Below are positions 27,217-37,007 of a DNA stretch of 64,000 nucleotides, piece after piece. Numbering within the stretch: the first letter of the stretch is position 1; each line of letters opens with the position of its first letter. Under the pieces are notes generated by a model. The model had not been told where the DNA came from. It saw only the letters and a program-made list of their open reading frames with translations, and did no database searches. This DNA comes from Blautia caecimuris (GTDB lineage Bacteria; Bacillota; Clostridia; Lachnospirales; Lachnospiraceae). The stretch spans positions 1 to 64,000 of the forward strand of contig NZ_JANJZT010000009.1 of assembly GCF_024622975.1 (NCBI RefSeq), in the 5' to 3' direction. Position numbers and translations under genes: made by a program.

Positions 27217-29094
27217 TCAATGATTCTGCTGAGTTTTCTCTGTTTTTACCGGTAAATGAAAAAAATCATATACCTGTTTTGCACTTGCGGCATTCATGGA
27301 TTCGGTTTCTGCCAGTTCTTCCACAGATGCCTCCCGGATTCCTTCAATTCCCCGGAACCGCCTCATCAGGGCCTTTCTCCTTCGCTCTCCGATTCCCGGA
27401 ATATCATCCAGAACCGAATGAACCTGTTCCCTGCTGCGAAGGGATCTGTGATATTCAATGGCAAAACGATGAGCCTCATCCTGGATCCTGGTGATCAGCC
27501 GGAACCCCTCGCTGTTTGTTTCTATTGGAATTTCATTGTTGTTAAAATAAAGTCCTCTTGTTCTGTGGTGGTCATCCTTTACCATTCCGCATACCGGAAT
27601 CCGGATTCCCAGCTTTTCCAGAACTCCCAGGGCAATATTTACCTGCCCTCTTCCTCCGTCCATCAGAAGCAGATCAGGCATTCGGGCAAAACTGTCGAAT
27701 TCTCCGCTGGTTTCATGGGTAAACCGTCTGGTCAGGACCTCCTCCATGCTTGCATAATCATTTGGTCCCTGAACAGATTTGATACGAAATTTACGATAAT
27801 CACTTTTTTTCGGTCTTCCCTTTTCGTAGACCACCATGGAGCCTACGGACTCAAAACCGCTGATATTGGAAATATCAAAGGCTTCCATGCGGACAATTCC
27901 TTTCAGCCCCAGCCATTCCTCCACTTCATGGACAGCCCCGATGGTCCTGCCCTCTTCCCTTTTAATGCGCTCACGGTCCTTATCAAGAACCATGCGGGCA
28001 TTCTCACGGGCAAGCTCCACCAGCTTTTCCTTTGTGCCTTTTTTGGGAACAATAATATGAACCCTCTGTTTTCGTCTGGAACTGAGCCACTCCTCGATCA
28101 CTTCCCGGTCTTCCACCTCTGTCTGAAGCATGATCTCTTTTGGAATAAAAGGCGTTCCCGCATAAAACTGTTTCAGGAAGCTGGAAAGCACCTGAGATTT
28201 TGTATCGCCCCGCGCCACACGAAGATAAAAATGATCTCGTCCGATCAGTCTGCCGCTTCGCATAAAGAATACCTGAACAACTGCATCCTGTTCCCGGAGA
28301 TCCAGGCTTTCATCCATGGCAACTGCAATGATATCCCTGTCTTCCTCTCCATAGGCTGTAATTTTCTGGCGTTCTCCGATCTTACGGATACTCTGTATCA
28401 AATCCCGGCACTCTGCCGCATCTTCAAATCTCATTTCTTCTGACGCCTCTTGCATTTTTTCAGTAAGGGCATCTATGGTTTCCTGAAAATCTCCGTTGAG
28501 GAATTTCAGTACCTTCTGGATATTTTCTCTGTACGCTTCCTGAGACACGTTTCCCGTACAGGGACCTGTACACTGTTTCATATGGTAATACAGACAGGGT
28601 CTGTCCTTTCCGCAGTCTCTTGGAAGCGTTCTGCTGCAGGATCTGACCTGGTACAGCTTCCGCACCAGCTCGATCACATCTTTTACAGCCCCTGCGCTTG
28701 TATAGGGGCCAAAATACCGGTTTTTATCTTTTTTCATCCTGCGGGCAAACAGTACCCGGGGATAGGCCTCCTGGACTGTTACCTTGATAAAGGGATAGCT
28801 TTTATCATCCTTCAGCATGGTATTATACTTTGGCCTGTGCTCCTTGATCAGGTTACTTTCCAGTACAAGGGCCTCCAACTCAGAGTCTGTGATGATATAT
28901 TCAAATCTTGCAATATGGGTGACCATCTGCTCAATTTTTGCGCCTTTGTTCCTGCTGCTCTGGAAATACTGGCGCACCCTGTTTTTGAGGCTGACGGCCT
29001 TGCCCACATAAATAATCTCATCCCGCTCATCATGCATCAGGTATACGCCCGGCTTGGCGGGAAGCTTTTTTAATTCTTCCTCAATCTGAAACAT
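27217..29094 (-). CDS. uvrC: UvrABC system subunit C (excinuclease)
   Basis: UvrC makes the two incisions in nucleotide excision repair. The GIY-YIG nuclease domain is at residues 12-90 ([18 protein letters not shown]), a Cys-rich region ([18 protein letters not shown]) follows, the UvrB-binding UVR segment is near 195-230, the RNase H-like domain has FDISNISG and [10 protein letters not shown], and HhH motifs lie at the end. The 625-residue size is standard. Its start overlaps the end of ftsH by 14 bp; hprK follows after 32 bp. Confidence 0.96.
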   Translation of the reverse strand: MFQIEEELKKLPAKPGVYLMHDERDEIIYVGKAVSLKNRVRQYFQSSRNKGAKIEQMVTHIARFEYIITDSELEALVLESNLIKEHRPKYNTMLKDDKSYPFIKVTVQEAYPRVLFARRMKKDKNRYFGPYTSAGAVKDVIELVRKLYQVRSCSRTLPRDCGKDRPCLYYHMKQCTGPCTGNVSQEAYRENIQKVLKFLNGDFQETIDALTEKMQEASEEMRFEDAAECRDLIQSIRKIGERQKITAYGEEDRDIIAVAMDESLDLREQDAVVQVFFMRSGRLIGRDHFYLRVARGDTKSQVLSSFLKQFYAGTPFIPKEIMLQTEVEDREVIEEWLSSRRKQRVHIIVPKKGTKEKLVELARENARMVLDKDRERIKREEGRTIGAVHEVEEWLGLKGIVRMEAFDISNISGFESVGSMVVYEKGRPKKSDYRKFRIKSVQGPNDYASMEEVLTRRFTHETSGEFDSFARMPDLLLMDGGRGQVNIALGVLEKLGIRIPVCGMVKDDHHRTRGLYFNNNEIPIETNSEGFRLITRIQDEAHRFAIEYHRSLRSREQVHSVLDDIPGIGERRRKALMRRFRGIEGIREASVEELAETESMNAASAKQVYDFFHLPVKTEKTQQNH

Positions 29095-31276
29095 GCTCAG
29101 ACTCCTGCTGCTTCTGATCGTCTTCGGAAACCGAACTGTCTTCTTTTTTCTGCTCTCCCTGAACGCCTTCCTCTGCCGGTTCAGTTTCCATGCTGACGGA
29201 TTTCTGATTTTTATTTTCCGGTTCCGCCTCAGAACTTACAGTTTCTTCCTCCCCGGAAAGCTCATCGGCTGAAACAGAGGTTTCTGCTGAATGTGACTGA
29301 GAAATTTCCGTTTCCTGATTTTCAGCTTTGTCCTCAAGCTCTTTTACATCCTCAGGAAATACCAGTTCATCCAGGTTTTCCGGAATCTCCATTCCTCTTT
29401 CCACTGCCCGGAAGATCTTCATAAATTCTTTTCCGGTAATAGTTTCCTTACGGATCAGATATTCTGCAATTTTGTCAAGAGCTGTTCTGTGCCCTCTGAG
29501 AAGACGCTTGGACTCTTCATAGGAATCATGAAGAAGCTTCATAACCTCATGGTCGATCTCTGTTGCTGTATCATCTCCGCAGTTCAGCACTGCCCTTCCG
29601 GAAAGATACTGATTTTCCTGTGACGCAAGTCCCATAAGCCCAAACTTCTGTGACATACCGTACTGAGTGATCATGGCTCTTGCCACCTTGGTCGCCTGCT
29701 CGATATCATTGGCTGCTCCTGTTGTTACCGTATCAAACACGATCTCCTCGGCAGCCCGGCCTCCAAGATATCCAACCAGCATCGCTTCCAGTTCTTTTTG
29801 CGTATTGAGGAATTTTTCTTCCTCCGGAACATGCATAACGTAACCCAGCGCTCCCATGGTACGGGGTACGATCGTAATCTTCTGTACAGGCTCTGCGTCC
29901 TTCTGAAGAGCACTTACAAGGGCATGGCCCACTTCATGATACGATACGATTTTCCGCTCCTGAGGGCTGAGAATACGGTCTTTTTTCTCCTTGCCTACCA
30001 GGACCACTTCCACTGATTCCAGAAGATCCTTCTGAGAAACTGCCTTGCGTCCGTTTTTCACTGCAAGGATCGCCGCTTCATTGATCATATTTGCAAGGTC
30101 AGAGCCTACTGCCCCAGAGGTTGCCAGAGCAATGGCATCCAGATCTACGGTTTCATCAAGAAGAACATCCTTGGCATGAACCTTGAGGATTTCCACACGG
30201 CCTTTCAGATCCGGTCGGTCTACGATAACTCTCCGGTCAAAACGTCCCGGTCTGAGAAGCGCCGGATCAAGGACCTCCGGACGGTTGGTTGCTGCAAGGA
30301 TCAGAAGTCCCTTGGATGTGTCAAAGCCGTCCATTTCCGCAAGAAGCTGATTCAGAGTCTGCTCTCTCTCGTCATTGCCGCCTCCATAATGAGAATCACG
30401 GCTTTTTCCGATTGCATCGATCTCATCAATAAATACAATACAGGGGGCATTTTTCTTTGCCTCCTCAAAAAGATCGCGGACACGGGAGGCGCCCACGCCT
30501 ACAAACATTTCCACAAATTCCGAACCGGAAAGAGAAAAGAACGGTACCTTTGCCTCTCCTGCCACTGCCTTTGCAAGCAGGGTCTTTCCTGTTCCCGGAG
30601 GTCCCACAAGCAGAGCACCCTTGGGAAGCTTGGCTCCCACAGCCGTATATTTGCCCGGATTATGCAGAAAATCCACAACCTCCTGAAGAGACTCCTTTGC
30701 CTCGTCCTGGCCGGCCACATTTTTAAAGGTGATACCTGTTTCCTTTTGAACATAAGCCTTGGCGCGGCTTTTTCCCACGCCCATAATGCCTCCGTTTCCC
30801 CTGTTCATACGTCTCATAAAGAACATCAGCATACCGAACATCACAACTGTCGGAAGAACAATACTGAGCAGCATGGAAAGGGCCTCCATCAGAGCATCCG
30901 GCTGTTCGTATTTGAATATGATATCCTTTCCTTCCAGACGTTTGGTAAGAGCATCGATATTCTCCATCTGATTAACACGGTAGGTCATTTTTTTATAAGA
31001 GGAACCCTGAAGTTTCGGCTCCACTGTCAGAATACCAGACTGAAGAGTTACCTCTTTGATCTGATCCTTGTCTACCATTTCAATAAATTTGTCATAGGTG
31101 ATCTCACCAGTGCCTCCATTTCTTATTTCTGTAATAAAACTAAGACATACCAGTGTCACCAGAAGACAGATCAGAAACGCCAGAATCGTCTGGCGGTTTT
31201 TATTCGGTCCCTGATTCCCGGGACCATTCCGGTCCGGTCTGTTTCCATCCGGACGATTGTCTTTATTTTCGTTCAT
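29081..31276 (-). CDS. ftsH: ATP-dependent zinc metalloprotease FtsH
   Basis: FtsH is the membrane AAA+ protease that degrades membrane and regulatory proteins. Two N-terminal helices (about 27-47 and 125-147) flank an external domain. The AAA module has [19 protein letters not shown] and the second-region-of-homology Arg pair (RPGRFDRRV). The zinc site is HEVGH, where most FtsH proteins have HEAGH. Length 731 is about 90 residues over the usual because of an acidic, Glu/Ser/Gln-rich C-terminal tail after residue 620. GAGGAGG precedes the ATG. First gene of ftsH-uvrC-hprK-glcK. Confidence 0.95.
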   Translation of the reverse strand: MNENKDNRPDGNRPDRNGPGNQGPNKNRQTILAFLICLLVTLVCLSFITEIRNGGTGEITYDKFIEMVDKDQIKEVTLQSGILTVEPKLQGSSYKKMTYRVNQMENIDALTKRLEGKDIIFKYEQPDALMEALSMLLSIVLPTVVMFGMLMFFMRRMNRGNGGIMGVGKSRAKAYVQKETGITFKNVAGQDEAKESLQEVVDFLHNPGKYTAVGAKLPKGALLVGPPGTGKTLLAKAVAGEAKVPFFSLSGSEFVEMFVGVGASRVRDLFEEAKKNAPCIVFIDEIDAIGKSRDSHYGGGNDEREQTLNQLLAEMDGFDTSKGLLILAATNRPEVLDPALLRPGRFDRRVIVDRPDLKGRVEILKVHAKDVLLDETVDLDAIALATSGAVGSDLANMINEAAILAVKNGRKAVSQKDLLESVEVVLVGKEKKDRILSPQERKIVSYHEVGHALVSALQKDAEPVQKITIVPRTMGALGYVMHVPEEEKFLNTQKELEAMLVGYLGGRAAEEIVFDTVTTGAANDIEQATKVARAMITQYGMSQKFGLMGLASQENQYLSGRAVLNCGDDTATEIDHEVMKLLHDSYEESKRLLRGHRTALDKIAEYLIRKETITGKEFMKIFRAVERGMEIPENLDELVFPEDVKELEDKAENQETEISQSHSAETSVSADELSGEEETVSSEAEPENKNQKSVSMETEPAEEGVQGEQKKEDSSVSEDDQKQQESEHVSD

Positions 31277-31415
31277 TTTATTCCTCCTCTACTGTCTTCT
31301 TTATTATAAAGAGATTTCTATGATAAATCAACAAAATTAGCCTTATAAAAAAAGGTTTTGCATCCGCCAGTTGTTCGTAGTATACTATCTGCATGAGTTC
31401 GGCAGAGGATCCTGT

Positions 31416-31523
31416 ATTACTGTCACGGTAAACAGAAAAACACAACTGTCCACAGATTATTATCCCACCGGATGATCTGAAATACAGTTTTGCAAGATTA
31501 CCGGGAACAAAGTGAACAGCAAC
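31416..31523. repeat. Intergenic repeat element, copy 2
   Basis: The left end ATTACTGTCACGGTAA (31416-31431) is an imperfect inverted copy of the right end TTACCGGGAACAAAGTGAAC (31498-31517). The right half aligns with the element at 22219-22362. It fills most of the 292-bp gap between ftsH and the DUF1846 gene and holds no ORF. Confidence 0.6.
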
Positions 31524-31568
31524 AAAAATCTCTCTGCCTATAACGTAAATCGGGAAAGGAATAAACAT

Positions 31569-33056
31569 ATGAAGACAGGATTTGATAACGAAAAATATCT
31601 GACCATGCAGTCAGAACATATCCGTGAAAGAATCAGCAAGTTTGATAACAAGCTTTATCTGGAATTCGGCGGCAAGCTTTTTGATGATTATCATGCTTCC
31701 AGAGTTCTCCCTGGTTTTGAACCGGACAGCAAGCTCCGTATGCTGATGCAGCTCAGCGACCAGGCAGAGATCGTGATCGTGATCAGTGCAGCTGATATTG
31801 ATAAAAACAAAGTCCGCGGGGATCTGGGAATCACCTATGACGAGGATGTCCTCCGTCTGATCGAGGTTTTTACAGAAAGAGGTCTTTATGTGGGAAGTGT
31901 CTGCATCACCCGCTATGCAGGACAGGAAAGCGCAGATCTTTTCAAAAACAGACTGGAAAAGCTTGGCATCCGTGTATTTGTTCATTACAACATCCCCGGC
32001 TATCCAAGCAATACCTCTGTGATCGTCAGCGATGAAGGATACGGCAAAAACCAGTACATTGAAACTACCAGACCTCTTGTTGTGGTAACTGCTCCCGGAC
32101 CTGGAAGCGGAAAAATGGCAGTGTGTCTTTCCCAGCTCTATCATGAACATAAGCGCGGGATCTGTGCCGGCTATGCCAAATTTGAGACTTTCCCGATCTG
32201 GAATATCCCGCTGAAGCATCCGGTCAATCTGGCATATGAGGCAGCCACTGCTGATCTGAACGATGTAAATATGATCGATCCTTTCCATCTGGAGGCTTAT
32301 GGAGAAACAACCGTCAACTACAACCGTGACGTAGAGATTTTCCCTGTACTCCAGGCAATGTTTGAAAAAATCATGGGTGAATGCCCTTATAAATCACCTA
32401 CTGATATGGGCGTAAACATGGCAGGAAACTGCATTGTGGACGATGAGATCTGCAAAGAGGCCTCACGTCAGGAAATCATCCGCCGCTACTATAAAAGCTG
32501 CGACGCTCTTGTATCCGGCACAGGAAAAGAAGATGAGGTATGCAAGATCGAGCTTCTTCTGAAACAGGCTCATGCATCCATTGAAGATCGTAAGGTTGTT
32601 CCTGCCGCACTTTCCATGGAAAAGAAAACAACAGCTCCTGCCGCCGCTCTGGAGCTTCCGGACGGAAAGATTATTTACGGAAAAACCTCTGATCTTCTCG
32701 GAGCCTCCTCAGCGCTTCTTTTAAATGCATTAAAAGAGCTTGCAGGAATCGACCATGAGCATCACGTGATCTCTCCTGATGCCATCCGCCCGATCCAGGA
32801 GCTGAAGATCAAATATCTTGGCAGCAAAAATCCACGCCTGCACACAGACGAAACTCTGATCGCGCTTTCTGTAAGCGCCGCAAGCAATCCGGAAGCAGGA
32901 CTTGCCCTGGAACAGCTTCCCAAGTTAAAAAGATGCCAAGCTCATACTTCTGTTATGCTGTCTTCCGTAGATATCTGGGAATTCCGCAAACTGGGCATTG
33001 AGCTTACCTGCGAGCCGAAATTTGAAAAAAAGAAGTCAGAGGATGACGATAAATAA
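31569..33056 (+). CDS. DUF1846 family protein
   Basis: This cytoplasmic protein of 495 residues belongs to the DUF1846 family, which is common in Firmicutes and of unknown function. Typical stretches are KLYLEFGGKLFDDYHASRVL near the N-terminus, APGPGSGKMAVCLSQLYHE (a nucleotide-binding-like loop, about residues 178-195) and TDMGVNMAG. It has no signal peptide or membrane segment. The start is ATG 31569 with GAAAGGAAT; a longer frame begins in the repeat element and is rejected. It stands alone on the plus strand and is followed by the structured intergenic region. Confidence 0.9.
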   Translation: MKTGFDNEKYLTMQSEHIRERISKFDNKLYLEFGGKLFDDYHASRVLPGFEPDSKLRMLMQLSDQAEIVIVISAADIDKNKVRGDLGITYDEDVLRLIEVFTERGLYVGSVCITRYAGQESADLFKNRLEKLGIRVFVHYNIPGYPSNTSVIVSDEGYGKNQYIETTRPLVVVTAPGPGSGKMAVCLSQLYHEHKRGICAGYAKFETFPIWNIPLKHPVNLAYEAATADLNDVNMIDPFHLEAYGETTVNYNRDVEIFPVLQAMFEKIMGECPYKSPTDMGVNMAGNCIVDDEICKEASRQEIIRRYYKSCDALVSGTGKEDEVCKIELLLKQAHASIEDRKVVPAALSMEKKTTAPAAALELPDGKIIYGKTSDLLGASSALLLNALKELAGIDHEHHVISPDAIRPIQELKIKYLGSKNPRLHTDETLIALSVSAASNPEAGLALEQLPKLKRCQAHTSVMLSSVDIWEFRKLGIELTCEPKFEKKKSEDDDK

Positions 33057-33059
33057 ATG

Positions 33060-33216
33060 TCTGTGAGGGAAGGATTTTGTTTCTTGTTGCCCACAGACGA
33101 TGCAGAGAAGAAAGTGGATAACAGCCAAACAGAAATCCTCCACACAGCACTTGGCCTCCGGCCGGGCGATTAGCGCACTGCGCCCCGAAGCAGCCTGCCC
33201 GGCAGCCAGCTACTGC
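33060..33216. other. Structured intergenic DNA after the DUF1846 gene (left part)
   Basis: No gene is seen. Several complementary segments occur: GTCTGTG-GGG with CCCACAGAC (about 33059-33098), AGGATTTTGTTT with AAACAGAAATCCT (33071-33082 with 33127-33139), and GCCGGGC with GCCCGGC (about 33161-33202). The pairings partly cross, suggesting alternative or pseudoknotted folds. It directly adjoins the long palindrome that follows, and the two may be one element or RNA. Confidence 0.4.
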
Positions 33217-33484
33217 GGAAATATAAATTTACCATCTGGAAAATACAATGCAGGGGCAGATGAATCTGTATAAGAAGCCTTGAGAGACTTGGCAAAAGTT
33301 CTTGCCTTCTGTGGCTCTGCTTTGCTTCTCCGAATGCTGCTGTCTGAGTCGCAGACGAGTTCAGCATTCGGGGAAGTGTTTTTTGCAGAGAAGCAGAAGC
33401 ATAGAACTTTCCGAGTCTCGAACCAGCTTCTGTGACAGATTCACCTGCCCCCGCATGTCATTTACAGAGGAAATTATATCCCCC
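33217..33484. ncRNA. 268-bp imperfect palindrome: candidate structured RNA or hairpin element
   Basis: Nested complementary arms run almost the whole length: CTTCTCCGAATGCTG (33325-33339) with 33362-33376 around a small GTCTG/CAGAC hairpin; 33281-33320 with 33383-33420; GGGGCAGATGAATCTGT (33253-33269) with 33435-33451; and AT-rich outer arms. It contains no ORF with a ribosome site. It could be a non-coding RNA, a mobile hairpin element (MITE-like) or a large 3' structure of the preceding gene. I recognise no known RNA family. Confidence 0.45.
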
Positions 33485-33509
33485 TCCCACAAACATAAAT
33501 TTAAGTTTA

Positions 33510-33556
33510 AAAGAAGTCCCCAGGATCTTTCAGAATCTCTGGGGACTTCTTTTTTA
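33510..33556. terminator. Bidirectional terminator between DUF1846 region and galE
   Basis: A long stem AAAAGAAGTCCCCAG/CTGGGGACTTCTTTTT (33510-33524 with 33538-33553) has A-runs and T-runs on both sides, so it can act for plus- and minus-strand transcripts. Confidence 0.9.
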
Positions 33557-33581
33557 GTATTTCATGTTTAATGACTGATGA

Positions 33582-34598
33582 TTAATCTTCATATCCGTTT
33601 GGATTCTTGCTCTGCCAGTTCCAGGAATCCGCACACATGTCCTTAATATCGTATTCTGCCTTCCAGCCAAGCTCTCTTTCTGCCTTGGACGCATCAGAAT
33701 AACAGGTTGCAATATCTCCCGGGCGGCGTTCTTTGATCACATACGGAATCTTCACGCCGTTGGCTTCCTCAAAGTTCTTTACAATATCAAGAACACTGTA
33801 GCCTTTTCCTGTTCCCAGATTGTAAATGCTTAAACCGGATTTGTCCTCAATCTTTTTAAGAGCCTTTACATGGCCTTTTGCAAGGTCAACCACATGAATG
33901 TAATCTCTCACGCCAGTTCCGTCCGGAGTATCATAGTCATTGCCAAACACGCCCAGCTCTTTCAGCTTTCCTACGGCAACCTGAGTGATATACGGCATCA
34001 GGTTGTTTGGAATACCATTTGGATTTTCTCCGATAGTTCCGCTCTTATGAGCTCCGATCGGATTGAAATAACGAAGAAGAACTACATTCCATTCCGGATC
34101 TGCTTTCTGAATATCAGAGAGGATCTGCTCAAGCATGGACTTTGTCCAGCCATAAGGATTGGTACACTGTCCCTTTGGGCATTCTTCTGTAATCGGGATA
34201 ATTGCAGGATCTCCATATACGGTTGCAGAAGAAGAGAAAATAATATTTTTAACACCATGTTTTCTCATTACATCTACGAGAGTCAGTGTTCCGGCAATAT
34301 TGTTCTCATAATATTCCCACGGCTTTGCAACAGATTCTCCTACTGCTTTCAACCCTGCAAAATGAATACAGGAATCAATATCCTCTTTTTCAAAAATATC
34401 TGTCAGCGCTTCTCTGTCAAGAATATCTGCCTTGTAAAATTTCACTGGCTTCCCTGTGATCTTTTCTACTCTTTCCAGACTCTTCTCACTGGAATTGCTT
34501 AAGTTATCCAGAACCACTACATCATATCCTGCGCTCTGAAGTTCAATAACTGTATGGCTTCCGATATAACCGGCGCCTCCTGTAACTAAAATTGCCAT
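33582..34598 (-). CDS. galE: UDP-glucose 4-epimerase
   Basis: GalE interconverts UDP-galactose and UDP-glucose (often also the N-acetyl forms). The NAD loop is [10 protein letters not shown]; the catalytic Ser/Tyr/Lys set is seen as SSSATVYG and [19 protein letters not shown] and [12 protein letters not shown] are typical. Length 338 is standard. AGAGGAGG precedes the ATG. It lies 89 bp after the NahK-like kinase on the same strand, which suggests a shared amino-sugar/galactose route. Confidence 0.96.
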   Translation of the reverse strand: MAILVTGGAGYIGSHTVIELQSAGYDVVVLDNLSNSSEKSLERVEKITGKPVKFYKADILDREALTDIFEKEDIDSCIHFAGLKAVGESVAKPWEYYENNIAGTLTLVDVMRKHGVKNIIFSSSATVYGDPAIIPITEECPKGQCTNPYGWTKSMLEQILSDIQKADPEWNVVLLRYFNPIGAHKSGTIGENPNGIPNNLMPYITQVAVGKLKELGVFGNDYDTPDGTGVRDYIHVVDLAKGHVKALKKIEDKSGLSIYNLGTGKGYSVLDIVKNFEEANGVKIPYVIKERRPGDIATCYSDASKAERELGWKAEYDIKDMCADSWNWQSKNPNGYED

Positions 34599-34687
34599 GT
34601 TTTTGTCCTCCTCTTCAGGTTTTCAGTCATTGACCGGATCCGGGAAAAACTGTCTCAGCTTTCCCCAAAGTCAGTTTCAGTATACCA

Positions 34688-35788
34688 CTACTTATATTTT
34701 TCTACAATAGCTTTCATCTGAGGAAGCTTCTCCTCCATGTCCGCAACCAGCTTAAACTGGGTACGACAGCGGTCCAGATTATGGCCTTCTCTGTGGATCT
34801 TAAAGTAATGATCTCCCTCCAGATAATCAGTAAGGAAACGCATTCCGCACTCAAAAGTCATAAGGATCGCCCCCATGGGAAGCATATCCAGCTCGATATC
34901 TGTAAGCGCGCCTGCGCAGCCCTCGATAAAGCCTTTTGTATATACTTCGTAGAGATGAAGATCACAGGAAATTTTGCTGAGATCCTGCTCATCCTCTGCC
35001 CCTGTACTTGCTCCAAAACGGATGGAATCGCCGAAATCATTTACAGAAAGTCCCGGCATAACCGTATCAAGATCAATAACACAGATTGCTCTGCCTGTCT
35101 CGTCATCAATCATGATATTGTTCAGCTTTGTATCATTGTGAGTTACACGAAGAGGCATTTTTCCTGTATCCTGCAGATCGCACAGGGTATGAGCCAGCTC
35201 TTCTCTGTCAAGAACAAACTTAATCTCCTCCTGAACAGATGCAGCCCGGCCTTCACTGTCTGCCTCAACTGCTGCCTTGAATTTCGCAAAACGGTCAACC
35301 GTATTATGGAAATTCACAATGGTTTCATGAAGGGTCTCAGCAGGATAATCTGCAAGAAGTCTCTGGAAATGCCCAAAAGCAACTGCACTCTGATAAAAGT
35401 CATTGTCATCCTTTACCATATCATAGCTGGTAGCATCCTCAATAAAAAGATACACTCTCCAGTATTCTCCCTCTGAGTCCACATAATAAGGGTTTCCATC
35501 CTTATCACTTACCACATTCAGCGTTTCTCTCTCCACATCACCGCCGTTTTCCCGGATTTTTTTACGGAGCCATGCGGTAACGCCCTGCACGTTCTCCATA
35601 AGCTCTACCGGCTTTGTAAAAATACTTTTATTCATTCTCTGGAGAATAAAGTGCTTCTCCTGTCCGCCCGGCGTTTTTACTGTAAGACGATATGTATCAT
35701 TGATGTGTCCGCTTCCGTAGGCAACACATTCGACTACCTCTCCCGGAAATTCAAACTGACTGATTACTTCTTTCTGAATTGTATTCAC
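34688..35788 (-). CDS. Aminoglycoside-phosphotransferase-fold sugar kinase, N-acetylhexosamine 1-kinase-like
   Basis: This 366-residue APH-fold kinase resembles NahK/LnpB, which makes HexNAc 1-phosphate in the lacto-N-biose/galacto-N-biose pathway. YGSGHINDTYRL is the glycine-rich loop, RVTHNDTKLNNIMID is the catalytic Brenner loop and CVIDLDTVMPG the metal-binding Asp pair. The start is GTG 35788, 11 bases after GGAGGAG; the upstream in-frame ATG has no ribosome site. It overlaps the nucleotidyltransferase by a few coding bases at the stop. Partner genes (nucleotidyltransferase, galE) match the NahK pathway, although no GH112 phosphorylase is in the window, so the exact sugar is inferred. 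Confidence 0.75.
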   Translation of the reverse strand: MNTIQKEVISQFEFPGEVVECVAYGSGHINDTYRLTVKTPGGQEKHFILQRMNKSIFTKPVELMENVQGVTAWLRKKIRENGGDVERETLNVVSDKDGNPYYVDSEGEYWRVYLFIEDATSYDMVKDDNDFYQSAVAFGHFQRLLADYPAETLHETIVNFHNTVDRFAKFKAAVEADSEGRAASVQEEIKFVLDREELAHTLCDLQDTGKMPLRVTHNDTKLNNIMIDDETGRAICVIDLDTVMPGLSVNDFGDSIRFGASTGAEDEQDLSKISCDLHLYEVYTKGFIEGCAGALTDIELDMLPMGAILMTFECGMRFLTDYLEGDHYFKIHREGHNLDRCRTQFKLVADMEEKLPQMKAIVEKYK

Positions 35789-35790
35789 TG

Positions 35791-36723
35791 TTACTTGTTC
35801 TCCTCCCATAAGTTCTGCGGATAGAGCCCCTGATCTTTCAGGCTCTGCACTGCAGCCATAACAACAGGCTTATCCTCTTTGTAGGTAACCCCATACCATT
35901 TATCCTCTGATTTCAGCACCTTGACTGTGGCTTTTTTCTCCTGAAGAAGCTCGTCCACTACAAACGGAAGAAAATATTCGCACTTCAGTGGATTTTTCTC
36001 CAGATTCTCATCAAGAAATGCCGCAAAACGTGCTTTCAGTTCTTTCAGGATACTTGCAGAAAATCCCCACATATTCATAGAAACTGTGCTGCCTTCAGGG
36101 AGCATGGTCCAGGTAGCTCCGTCATCCTCTGTATAAGCAGTACCTTCCCCATGCTTCTCAATGTGAGTACGCTCATTGATCTTCAGAAGATGATCTGCCT
36201 CATCGGTAACACAGACGCCTCTTGCTACATGACCATTGTCTGTCAGAGTATTTTCCAGCTTGTAGCCAACCATCATATACCTGTAAAGATTCTCATCATC
36301 CTGATTTTCAGCTAGAAAATCATATGCCATTTTAAATGCATGGCTTCCATAATAATCGTCTGCATTGATAACGGCAAAAGGACCATCAACCTCGTCAATA
36401 CAGCTTAAAACCGCATGTCCGGTTCCCCAGGGTTTTACTCTTCCCTCCGGAACCTCATAGCCTTCCGGAAGATTATAAAGATCCTGGAACACATAGGCAA
36501 CCTGAATCTGTTTGCTGAGACGGTCGCCGATAGCGTTACGGAAGTCTTCTTCATTTTCTTTTTTTATGATAAACACTACTTTTTCAAATCCTGCTTTTAC
36601 AGCATCATAAATGGAAAAATCCATAATAATATGACCTTCTCTGTCAATAGGATCGATCTGTTTCAGACCGCCGTAGCGGCTTCCCATTCCAGCTGCCATA
36701 ACTACTAATACCGGTTTTTTCAT
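35791..36723 (-). CDS. Sugar-1-phosphate nucleotidyltransferase
   Basis: This is a GT-A-like nucleotidyltransferase of 310 residues. The N-terminal VMAAGMGSRYGGLKQ is the NTP-binding loop, and VINADDYYG carries the metal-binding Asp. It probably activates the sugar 1-phosphate made by the adjacent kinase (UDP-HexNAc or UDP-Gal), feeding GalE. The substrate cannot be read from sequence. TAAGAAAGGAG precedes the ATG. Just upstream lies the remnant of an ABC sugar permease, evidence that this cluster once directly followed a transporter operon. Confidence 0.8.
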   Translation of the reverse strand: MKKPVLVVMAAGMGSRYGGLKQIDPIDREGHIIMDFSIYDAVKAGFEKVVFIIKKENEEDFRNAIGDRLSKQIQVAYVFQDLYNLPEGYEVPEGRVKPWGTGHAVLSCIDEVDGPFAVINADDYYGSHAFKMAYDFLAENQDDENLYRYMMVGYKLENTLTDNGHVARGVCVTDEADHLLKINERTHIEKHGEGTAYTEDDGATWTMLPEGSTVSMNMWGFSASILKELKARFAAFLDENLEKNPLKCEYFLPFVVDELLQEKKATVKVLKSEDKWYGVTYKEDKPVVMAAVQSLKDQGLYPQNLWEENK

Positions 36724-36747
36724 AATATTTTTCTGCTCCTTTCTTAA

Positions 36748-36858
36748 TCAGCCTTTCGTTCCACCTGTTACACCGCCGATAATCTTCTCTGACAGAAAAA
36801 TCCAGAGAGTAAAGGCCTGCAGAACTCCTGCCTTCTGAAAACAATATAAAAGCTCCAT
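36748..36858 (-). pseudogene. Remnant: C-terminus of a MalG-type ABC sugar permease
   Basis: A 36-codon frame ends with FTLWIFLSEKIIGGVTGGTKG spread over its last 21 residues. The SEKIIGGVTGG-KG ending is the classical C-terminus of MalG-type sugar permeases. Nothing upstream in any frame continues the protein; the sequence turns AT-rich at about 36840. The frame stops 25 bp before the nucleotidyltransferase. It is therefore most likely the 3' stump of a deleted permease gene. The 284-bp gap around it otherwise shows only AT-rich promoter-like DNA. Confidence 0.7.
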
Positions 36859-37007
36859 ATATTGTGCATTTTATATAATTACATGCATTTGCAACACTAA
36901 TTTTATCATTTTTACACAATTAGTATTTGCATAATCATCTATTTCTTTTGCACAAAAAGATTGTTTTCATGAAAATCTCTGTTTCTCTCCGCCATATTTA
37001 ATGCTTT

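Noticed and set aside
26129-31309. Long plus-strand frames opposite hprK, uvrC and ftsH
   Set aside because: Lengths of 360-395 codons, but all are antisense to genes with clear motifs and show no recognisable domain or ribosome site.
33217-33484. 6S RNA, tmRNA, RNase P RNA or OLE RNA in the palindromic region
   Set aside because: Conserved sequences of these RNAs (for example the tmRNA tag or RNase P core) were not found; the arms pair too continuously for 6S RNA.
36644-36919. A 91-codon frame running into the nucleotidyltransferase start
   Set aside because: It is a shifted frame over the permease remnant and promoter; the real start at 36723 has its own ribosome site.
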